The translations under genes were made by a program, and so were the position numbers. Positions 1 through 64,000 of a stretch of DNA of 64,000 bases are shown here, in pieces. The stretch spans positions 43,316,645-43,380,644 of the forward strand of contig NC_088302.1 in the NCBI RefSeq assembly GCF_032854445.1, given 5' to 3'. A model generated the notes under the pieces. That model ran no database searches, had not been told where the DNA came from, and saw only the letters and a program-made list of their open reading frames with translations. The stretch comes from Liolophura sinensis (taxonomy: Eukaryota; Mollusca; Polyplacophora; Chitonida; Chitonidae). Every line of letters begins with the position of its first letter. Within the stretch, counting starts at the first letter, position 1.

Positions 1-55841
<55,841 letters not shown>

Positions 55842-55845
55842 TCTG

Positions 55846-56490
55846 TTTCAAGAGGCATTCCATCATATGGATGTCATGTACCAAAAGACATTCCATCAAG
55901 CCAGGCTTGGTGTGTTGTGGTTGAGGGATGGACCACCAGTATAGATGACAACTATATCCTGTACCAAGAGATATTCCATCAAGCCAAGCTTGGTGTGTTG
56001 TGGTTGACGTATGAACCACCTGTATAGATGACAACTATATCCTGTACCAAGAGACACTCCATCAAGCCAAGCTTGGTGTGTTGTGGTTGAGGGATGGACC
56101 ACCTGTATAGCTGACAACTATATCCTGTACCAAGAGATATTCCATCAAGCCAAGCTTGGTGTGTTGTTGTTGATGGATGGACCACCTGTGTAGATGACAA
56201 CTGTATCCTGTACCAAGAGATATTCCATCAAGTCAAGCTTGGTGTGTTGTGGTTGAGAGATGGACCACCTGTATAGATGACAACTATATCCTGTACCAAG
56301 AGATATTCCATCAAGCCAAGCTTGGTGTGTTGTGGTTGAGGGATGGACCACCTGTATAGATGACAACTATATCCTGTACCAAGAGATATTCCATCAAGCC
56401 AAGCTTGGTGTGTTGTGGTTGAGGGATGGACCACCTGTATAGATGACAACTATATCCTGTACCAAGAGACACTCCATCAAGCCAAGCTTT
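55846..56490 (+). repeat. 83-bp minisatellite in the ATR 3' flank/UTR, about 8 copies
   Basis: Units with TATTCCATCAAGCCAAGCTT and GACAACTATATCCTGTACCA; repeat starts 83 bases apart (55981, 56064 and on). It begins within a few bases of the stop codon. Confidence 0.93.
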
Positions 56491-56639
56491 GTATGTTGTA
56501 TCAGTGGATTGCTGATCTGGATGTTAGGTGTACAGATAAATCACCTGACTGATTTATTGTACTTGATTATGGAACCAGACGTGCTATAGATGATGTAGAT
56601 ACTTTTGTGTGTCTTTCTGAAAGGCTGGGCAGAAAGATT

Positions 56640-57330
56640 ATATTTGTAGAGATTAATGTAGTCATAACTGAGTCAATGCTTGTTGAACCAAAAACATGTC
56701 TACATCACTATAGTAAGGCTGGTAAAACGAGATTAAAAAAAATTACAGAATTATATTTTGAGATAGTCTTTACTGAATCAAGGCTGCTAAAACCACAAAC
56801 AGGTCTATATCACTGCAGTAAGGCTACTAAAACCAGGGGGAAAATGGCAGCAAGAAGTATATGTTGAGATAATCTTTACTGAATCAAGGCTGCTAAAACC
56901 ACAAACATGTCTACATCACAGCAATAAGGCTGCTAAAACCAGAAAAAAAAATGGCAGTTAGAATTATATGTTGAGATAGTCTTGACTGAGTCAAGGCTGC
57001 TAAAACCACAAACATGTCCACATCACTATAGTAAGGCTGGTGAAACGAGGTAAAAAAAAAATGACAATTATATTTTGAGATAGTCTTTACTGAATCAAGG
57101 CTGCTAAAACCACAAACAGGTCTATATCACCGCAGTAAGGCTACTAAAACCAGGGGGAAAATGGCAGCAAGACGTATTTGTTGAGATAATCTTTACTGAA
57201 TCAAGGCTGCTAAAACCACAAACATGTCTACATCACAGCAATAAGGCTGCTAAAACCAGAAAAAAAATGGCAGTTAGAATTATATGTTGAGATAGCCTTG
57301 ACTGAGTCAAGGCTGCTAAAACCAATGGTG
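56640..57330 (+). repeat. About 105-bp repeat, 6-7 copies
   Basis: Units carry GAATCAAGGCTGCTAAAACC and GAGATAGTCTTTACTGA; starts at about 56781, 56886, 56994, 57098, 57204 and 57309. Confidence 0.9.
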
Positions 57331-58384
57331 AGCATCATTGTGTTGACTTCCTCAGGCTTGTTGTTATTACCATAGCTGTTTGATGAATGTTAGTGATTGC
57401 CTTTGATAGGTGTATGTGGCTGAGCAAAGTATTTTGGTTTGTGAAGTCATGAAATGACTGTCTGCAGGAGATACTGAGTCTGTTAAAGGACCCATGCACT
57501 TGGATTGAGCTGGGTGGGCTGTCCAGAATTGAGGTATCTCGTACTCTGAGGGTCGTCTCTTTGGTGAAGTGGTAAAAATTGCCATGTACCTGGCAAGACA
57601 ATCCAGGCTTTTCCTGTGTTGATTTTCATTTATCATAAGTGTTGCATGTCGCATGTGTATTTCATACATGTGCTATGTGGTTTCACAAGTGCTGTCAGAC
57701 TGAATGCTTTGACCAAGTTATACATGTACATGCAGGTAGGAATGTGACCTGGACAGTGTTGACAACTGTTCAGTAAGTGCTAAAAAGCATGTTGTTTTAT
57801 TTACCTGTGTATGTATGTTAATCAACGAATCTCTTTATGCAACAGTTAAAGTTAGTTTTTGTTTAAATATAATCTTTCAAACTGCTGAAAACAAAATTTG
57901 ATCAACAGGTCTTATTAATGTTTTGAAATAAATCTTTTGTTGAAAGATATGCAGTGATTGTTTTGTTTACATGTACATGTAACACGTTGTTAATGCTAAA
58001 TTTAATAATATTGTAGACTGCTCATTCAGCAACCAAATAATTTACGATGAACAGTTGCAACAATTAACATAACCAACAATATTGGTTCTAAACCGATCCT
58101 GTGACTAGCTCACCACAAGCGAACTTACAGCTGGCTTCTGCTGTTCCATTTAATGTGATATACCTAAGTGCTGAGAGGGTAAAGAGTTATTGCTGTACAT
58201 GATCTGTGGATGTAGCGATCAACCAAATGGAGTGTTTGAGTGTTCTGTAATGGCTCCACAGCACACCATAGAAAAAGTATGAGGCGTTAGACCAGCCGAG
58301 AACACTTTCATCAGGATTGTTCTGTATAGAGATGTGTACTGTAATTTACACTTTACACTTATACCTTATATTCAGGCAACATAT
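57331..58384. other. ATR downstream region, no gene seen
   Basis: About 1 kb of unique AT-rich sequence with the candidate poly(A) signal; no coding potential recognised. Confidence 0.5.
57927..57932 (+). terminator. Candidate ATR poly(A) signal
   Basis: AATAAA, the first exact match I saw after the ATR stop that is not a SINE tail. It would give a 3' UTR of about 2.1 kb that includes the 83- and 105-bp arrays. Only transcript data could confirm it. Confidence 0.3.
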
Positions 58385-59200
58385 ACATATCTCACAGTTC
58401 ATGTGTAAACATGCTGTACATTCATCACAGTCCATGTGTAAATACGCGGTGCATTTATCGCATTCCCTTTGTAAATACACTATACATTCGCCATAGTCCC
58501 ACTGTAAAGATGTTGTACATTCATCACAGTCCCTGTGTAAATATGCGGTGCATTTATCGCATTACCTTTGTAAATACACTATACATTCGCCACAGTCCCA
58601 CTGTAAAGATGTTGTACATTCATCACAGTCCCTGTGTAAATACGCGGTGCATTTATTGCATTCCCTTTGTAAATACACTATACATTCGCCACAGTCCCAC
58701 TGTAAAGATGTTGTACATTCATCACAGTCCCTGTGTAAATACGCGGTGCATTTATCGCATTACCTTTGTAAATACACTATACATTCGCCACAGTCCCACT
58801 GTAAAGATGCTGTACATTCATCACAGTCCCTGTGTAAATACGCGGTGCATTTATCGCATTCCCTTTGTAAATACACTATACATTCGCCATAGTTCCACTG
58901 TAAAGATGCTGTACATTCATCACAGTCCCTGTGTAAATACGCGGTGCATTTATCGCATTCCCTTTGTAAATACACTATACATTCGCCATAGTCCCACTGT
59001 AAAGATGCTGTACATTCATCACATTCCATGTGTAAATACGCGGTGCATTTATCGCATTCCCTTTGTAACTACACTATACATTCGCCATAGTCCCACTGTA
59101 AGGATGTTGTACATTCATCACGGTCCCTGTGTAAACACGCTGTACATTCATCACAGCCCCAGACTAAATATGTTGTACATTCATCACAGTCCATGTGTAA
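58385..59200 (+). repeat. 99-bp higher-order repeat made of three 33-bp subunits, about 8 copies
   Basis: Subunits TACGCGGTGCATTTATCGCA, TACACTATACATTCGCCATA and GATGCTGTACATTCATCACA, each with a TGTAAA start, alternate in strict order. Confidence 0.93.
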
Positions 59201-60135
59201 ATACGCTGTACGTTCCTTACAGTCCTGGTATGTAAATACTGTGTACAGTCTTCACAGTCACGGTGTGTAAATACGATATACTGCCCTCACAGTCTCAGTG
59301 TGTAAATATGATGTACAGTCCCAGTATGTAAATACGATGTACAGTCCTTGCAGTCCCAGTATGTAAATACGATGTACAGTCCTCACAGTCTCAGTATGAG
59401 AATACGATGTACAGTCCTCACAGTCTCAGTGTGTAAATACGATGTACAGTCCTTGCAGTCCCAGTATGTAAATACGATGTACAGTCCTCACAGTCTCAGT
59501 ATGAGAATACGATGTACAGTCCTCACAGTCTCCGTATGTAAATACGATGTACATTCCTCACAGTCTCAGTATGTAAATATGATGTAAGGTTCTCACAGTC
59601 CTAGTATGTGAATACGCTGTACGTTCATCACAGCCCAAGTATGTAAATACAATGTACAGTCCTCACAGTCTCAGTATGAGAATACGATGTACAGTCCTCA
59701 CAGTCTCCGTATGTAAATACACTGTACATTCCTCACAGTCTCAGTATGTAAATATGATGTAAGGTTCTCGCAGTCCCAGTATGTAAATACGCTGTACGTT
59801 CATCACAGCCCAAGTATGTAAATACGATGTACAGTCCTCACAGTCTCAGTGTGTAAATACGATGTACAGTCCTCACAGTCCCAGTATGTACATGTAAATA
59901 CGATGTACAGTCCACAGTCTCAGTGTGTAAATACGATGTACATTCCTCACAGTCCCAGTGCGTAAATAGGCTGTACAGTCCTCACAGTCCCAGTATGTAA
60001 ATACGATGTACATTCGCCACAGTCCAGATATGAAATACACTGTTCATTCCTGACAATCCAGGACTGTAAATACACTTTACATTCCTCACAGTCCCAGCGT
60101 CTGAGTTCATATACTCTACTCCTCACAGTCAGAAT
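59201..60135 (+). repeat. 33-bp monomeric minisatellite
   Basis: Units GTATGTAAATACGATGTACA with GTCCTCACAGTCTCA. Same basic monomer as the 99-bp array but without the fixed three-part order. Confidence 0.9.
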
Positions 60136-60383
60136 GTGCATACATTTGTACTCCCAGGTTTACTCTGTTCATGTCGGTCCCCTTGTGCACTCTTCACAGT
60201 CCCAGTGTGTACCTGTACATATGCCTACGATTGACTTCACTTCCTAATGAATATGTATGATGTCTCTTTCTCGCATTCGTAGTTTATGTGTATCCAACAC
60301 AATCTCATACTGGGAAAACAAATTCATGAAAAAAATCACCAACATGGATTAATGCTCCTCATACAAGGAAACCTTCACTTTTC
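60136..60383. other. Intergenic stretch before the Ly6-type stop codon
   Basis: Nothing recognised; presumed 3' UTR of the - strand gene. No AATAAA on the - strand was seen here. Confidence 0.4.
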
Positions 60384-60584
60384 TCAAGCAACGTACAAGA
60401 ATATGGCTCGTACAATCATCACACATACAAGAAGCTGCAGGCTGAGACTTGATCGGTTACCGGTGTTGTACTCGTTACACAGTGAATCCTCGCAGCAGTA
60501 GAAACACGTGGACGGGAAGCGATCACAGAAGTAGTCCCTGTTCAGCTGCTCCAGGCCGCTGCAAATCTTGGAGGTCATACAACC
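60384..60584 (-). CDS. Ly6-type gene, coding exon 3 (CCxxxxCN and GPI tail)
   Basis: 201 bases including the stop, GCMTSKICSGLEQLNRDYFC, then CFYCCEDSLCNEYNTGN and a hydrophobic tail ending AIFLYVA. Acceptor CTCGGCAG. Confidence 0.85.
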   Translation of the reverse strand, partial: GCMTSKICSGLEQLNRDYFCDRFPSTCFYCCEDSLCNEYNTGNRSSLSLQLLVCVMIVRAIFLYVA

Positions 60585-63500
60585 CTGCCGAGCAGAATAT
60601 ATTCATAGGTATCTGACGTGTAATTTATCCATTTTTGTAATTTTATTTTAAATATGCTGGCATAGGAGATTAAATGCATACTTTAAGGGCAATTACATGA
60701 GCCATAGAACTGAATAACACTACTTACGTATGGGGAATGTATCTTTGTTACTTAGAGGGGTTGTGGCTTCGAGAACGGAATAAATGTACAGACTGGTGAA
60801 AGTGTGAACAGCGGTAGGGAAGTCTTTTAGACCATGCAGATTAACGTACGCAAGGCAGTTTGTGGGTAACATACAATTTTAATTTGATAGAAAATATAAT
60901 TCCGATAGAGAAATTACAGGTTAAAATGTTACATTCGAACTGTTCCTTACAAGTGGTGGATTTGAAAGGCCACTTCGTTGATTAAAACTATATTAAACGA
61001 AAGGTGAGTAAACATTTTGTCGTGTCAAGGTCAGCAGGTGGACTGTATAGGCCTACTAAAATATCATTTATACATGGTTATAATTGTTCTTCTGGCCCTC
61101 AGGTGCAATGAGATCGCGTGTTCGAATTCAACTTTTGCTGGCACTTCTGCCAACTTTCGTCGTGTTTTTTTTTCCTTTGTACATGACAAGGTACAATTTC
61201 TTCACGTGGTTGCCTCAGTTGAAATTTACGGTTTAAAATAACAAGAAACTGATACCGAAATTGATCACGTGTTCGCTCTTACGGCGTGTACTGTTAATAG
61301 TACATACCTTTGTGTAGACTTTACCGATGGAGTCTAACTTCTCTACCTTGGTGTAGCAGACATCCCCAGGGTCGGGACACACCTGTGTGTTCACATTACA
61401 GCCGTCGTGGTGGTTGACCTGGGTACACGAGTAGCACGACACCGCAGAAGCTGGGGCTGAAAATAAAGGGAAGTGGAATATATTGATAATTTCAGTTTAT
61501 TGTATTAATTTTTATGATTGGTTGGTTTACTTATATATGGGAGGTCGGGTTTATGGGTTAATGAAACCGGAGTCGCCCTGAGTGCCTCACCGACCTTTAC
61601 TGGGTACCTGGCAGCTGTTAGATTCGAGCCTGCAACCTCTGGCCAGAAATTTTTTTATTCGAATGAGCGAGGGCCCCGTTTCATAAGTTCAACTAAACAT
61701 GTAGGCACGTATCTTTAATATGACACTGACAGAGTACATATAAGTATATATAGTAAATAGTTGCATTACAAGTATGGTGCAAGTTTTATGTACTGGTGGT
61801 CGAGGTAGTTTGCGTACCAGCGCGGCGCAATGGCCCAGGATCCTCCCACCAATGCGGACGCTGTGAGCTCAAACCCAGCTCATGTTGGCTTCCTCCCCGG
61901 CCGTCGTCCAGCAACCTGCGGATGATCGTGGGTTTCCCCAGGCTTTGCCCGGTTTCCTCCCTCTAAAATGCTGGTCGCTGTCGTATAAGTGATATATTCT
62001 TGAGTACAGCGTAAAACACCAATGAAATAAGTAAATAAATACATGGAAATAAATTTTATCTAGGCTGCTGGTAACCGCATCTAATCGTCACCAGAGTCCG
62101 ACATTCATATACCCGTCGTAAATATAAAATTGGATTCCATGCAGAATTTAAGAGTGAATGCGTTTAATGGAGTACATTTGACACACTGGTTTTTGACTTA
62201 AAGACAGTAAAATCATCACATTTTATGTTGGATCGAAGAAGTGGGGATGAGATAGATGTATGTATAGATGATGATGTATAGGCCATATACAGGAATGTTA
62301 CTGTCCAAATAAGGATAATTTCAAGATTGTAATTATCTGTGTTATCATAAAGTCGTCACGACAGGAGGCCTTGGTCAGCCTTGTGAAGATACCCGACCGA
62401 ATAAGATGTACCATAATCAGGGTCTACCTGTTGTCTCCTCTAAATCCAAGGAAGGCTTATGAATTATTTCATCGTATCGCCAACATGGTCATACACTTTC
62501 ATGTCAGCGCACATAAAATGGAATTTGTGAGAGTGAGTGAGTGCGTGCGTGCTTAGGGTTTAACGTCCTGCTTAATTTTCTTCGACGACGAAGGAGTCCT
62601 TCAAGCGTCTGTATGTGTAATGTGCCTCCTTGTTGCAGAACTGATTTCCACCTCTCTTTTATCTAGTGCTGCTTCACTGATACGACTTGCCGAAGGCAAG
62701 CAAGTTGCCTCACCCGAGCCATTATACTGATGTTGCACTCGTTGCACTTCCTCTTAATGCTAGACGTCAAGCAGGAATCTGCACCTGCATCCTTTAAGGT
62801 TTTAGGTGTGACCCCATCCAGGACGAAAGGTCTAGAAGTGAGTATTGTCACTTCTGGACTTTCATATAGAATGTCCATCGGGCTAATGACTTAATTGTAG
62901 ACTAATGCCGGCGCTGATCCTGTGTAAATATATACTCACTCCCGTGTCAAGTAGGTATGTAGACAGATGTGTTGACGGGTGATAATCGTCTTCGGGTCAC
63001 CATGGAGTTGTCACATAGTGTAATCCAGCTATACATGACAGGCATTTCCCTCTGTTTGTACATATATATATATACACCGCTCTATATACGGTAATATATT
63101 ATAGTATTCCCAGAGGGGATAACTGGAGTAACTTTAAGCAAATGTTTTTTTTTTAAAGTGTAATAATCGTTAGAACTACCCAAAGAAAGACAGGTGTCTT
63201 AAACAGGGCTGAGAAGTGATCGCTATGTCAAACGATACCTAGCCGAACCTTCCCATTCTCTGAAAGGGAATTTTCAACATTCTGACTGGCTTCTGTTGTA
63301 AGTGATTTGCAGTGTCTTCTTATATATGTGGTATTTACACATGTTCGCTGGAAACCAGTTGCCTTTCACTAATATGACATATATACCGCTTCTGAACTTC
63401 GCCAGGAACTTCCTAAATGTAAGTGATTTACTTTGGGCACTCCGTTATCTTTCATCCATACAACTGGCGTCGATTGTATTAGGGTTTCCGCCGGGCTCTG

Positions 63501-63827
63501 CCTGGTTTCCTCCCACCATAATGCTGGTCGCCGTCGTATAAGTGAAATATTCTTGAGTACAGCATAACAAAACACCAATCAATCAATCAAATCGATTGTA
63601 TCATGAAAACACTGCGAGTAGGCCGTTATATAACATCCAAATGAAGAAAAAAATAAATAAATAAAGAAAGAGAATGGAAACAGTCGAAAGATAAAAAGAT
63701 TGCCGTTCAAGAAAACGACAAGCGGCAAATTTTGTAGGATCAGACCCAGAACTGGATTTGAAGCCTTACCTGGTGAAATCCATGGTACTAAGACGAATGT
63801 GATCAGTAGAAGGCGGCCGCCTGACAT
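60384..63827 (-). CDS. Ly6/uPAR (three-finger) GPI-anchored protein, three coding exons
   Basis: Spliced CDS 63827-63770, 61456-61308 and 60584-60384 on the - strand gives 135 residues and a TGA stop. All junctions are GT-AG and in frame. Residues 1 to about 24 form a signal peptide (MSGGRLLLITFVLVPWISPG). The body has twelve cysteines, starting CYSC and ending with the Ly6 hallmark CCEDSLCN. The last 20 or so residues are hydrophobic after a small polar stretch (NTGNRSS), as in a GPI attachment signal. Members of this family sit on the outer face of the plasma membrane and bind receptors or ion channels; the partner here is unknown. The CCxxxxCN motif and GPI tail argue against a secreted protein. 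The start is the only Met before the hydrophobic signal. UTRs and promoter were not recognised. Confidence 0.85.
61308..61456 (-). CDS. Ly6-type gene, coding exon 2
   Basis: 149 bases encoding APASAVSCYSCTQVNHHDG, CPDPGDVCYTKVEKLD and GKVYTK. It carries the first finger cysteines. Acceptor TTATTTTCAG, donor GTATGT. Confidence 0.85.
61793..62042 (+). mobile_element. SINE in intron 2 of the Ly6-type gene
   Basis: GTGAGCTCAAACCCAGCTCA and CAGCAACCTGCGGATGATCG to AATGAAATAAGTAAATAAAT. Inserted antisense to the host gene. Confidence 0.85.
62526..62800 (+). mobile_element. Second short interspersed family, diverged copy
   Basis: GAGTGAGTGAGTGCGTGCG, AGGGTTTAACGTCCTGC, CGACGACGAAGGAGTCC and GCTGCTTCACTGATACGAC align with 22329-22600. 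Confidence 0.8.
63475..63590 (+). mobile_element. SINE 3' half
   Basis: GGGTTTCCGCCGGGCTCTGC to ACACCAATCAATCAATCAA, in the first intron of the Ly6-type gene. Confidence 0.8.
63770..63827 (-). CDS. Ly6-type gene, coding exon 1 (signal peptide)
   Basis: 58 coding bases, 19 codons and one base, ending CCA G before GTAAGG. It encodes the hydrophobic leader. Confidence 0.82.
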
Positions 63828-64000
63828 GATTCAGTAGTAGGGTCTATTTCATCTTGTCCCTGTGTTTATCAAAAGTGCCCTGTATAACCCCCTGTGGTTC
63901 CCATAACAGAAGTCTATGCTCCCTTTTTTAGCTGTTACGTGTCAAACCATCCCGTGACAGTTCAGCCATACATATGACAAGTGCCTGTGTCGCCGCCCTA

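Noticed and set aside
56607-56867. 86-codon ORF downstream of ATR
   Set aside because: It falls in the 105-bp repeat and is not conserved between units.

Overview
This is a 64 kb piece of an animal genome, not a bacterial or viral one. It holds the 3' two thirds of one very large, intron-rich gene on the + strand and one small three-exon gene on the - strand. The large gene is the DNA-damage checkpoint kinase ATR. I could follow 46 complete coding exons from 1221 to 55841 (plus a probable 4-base exon end at 1-4), all with GT-AG introns and compatible phases. Counting the duplicated block once, they give 5091 coding bases (1696 residues): HEAT repeats, FAT domain, PIKK catalytic domain (ATP lysine in exon 38, GDRHGEN and DFN in exon 42) and FATC. 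The first third or so of the protein lies upstream of the window. The organism is probably a lophotrochozoan marine invertebrate, most likely a mollusc, possibly a brachiopod. This rests on the protein divergence, abundant ACATGTA-type words and a tRNA-headed SINE ending in CCAATCAAATAAATAAATA; it is inference, not proof.

Layout: 1-8.9 kb, HEAT-region exons 2-14; 8.9-12.9 kb, a large intron with a 125-bp minisatellite; 12.9-28.6 kb, exons 15-33 (end of the HEAT region and the FAT domain) with 70-, 39-, 22- and 48-bp tandem arrays; 29.0-41.5 kb, exons 34-43 with 61-, 124- and 90-bp arrays; 41538-41737, an assembly gap of exactly 200 N; 41.7-50.0 kb, a second near-identical copy of exons 34-43 and their arrays; 50.5-55.8 kb, unique exons 44-47 with a 54-bp array abutting the last exon; 55.8-60.1 kb, the 3' flank, with 83-, 105-, 99- and 33-bp arrays; 60.4-63.8 kb, a Ly6/uPAR-type GPI-anchored protein gene on the - strand.

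Two things stand out. First, exons 34-43 are present twice around the gap with only six differences, all synonymous, and with array lengths that differ strongly. This looks like two haplotypes placed in tandem by the assembler, although a real in-frame kinase-domain duplication cannot be excluded from the sequence. Second, the gene is full of minisatellites, and at least six have a unit that copies an exon-intron boundary of the same gene, with exon bases plus the splice donor or acceptor (exons 11, 16, 22, 37, 40, 47). The largest is about 36 copies of the 3' end of exon 40, each with its own donor and a possible acceptor. Nearly all long open reading frames in the window are products of these arrays and are not genes.
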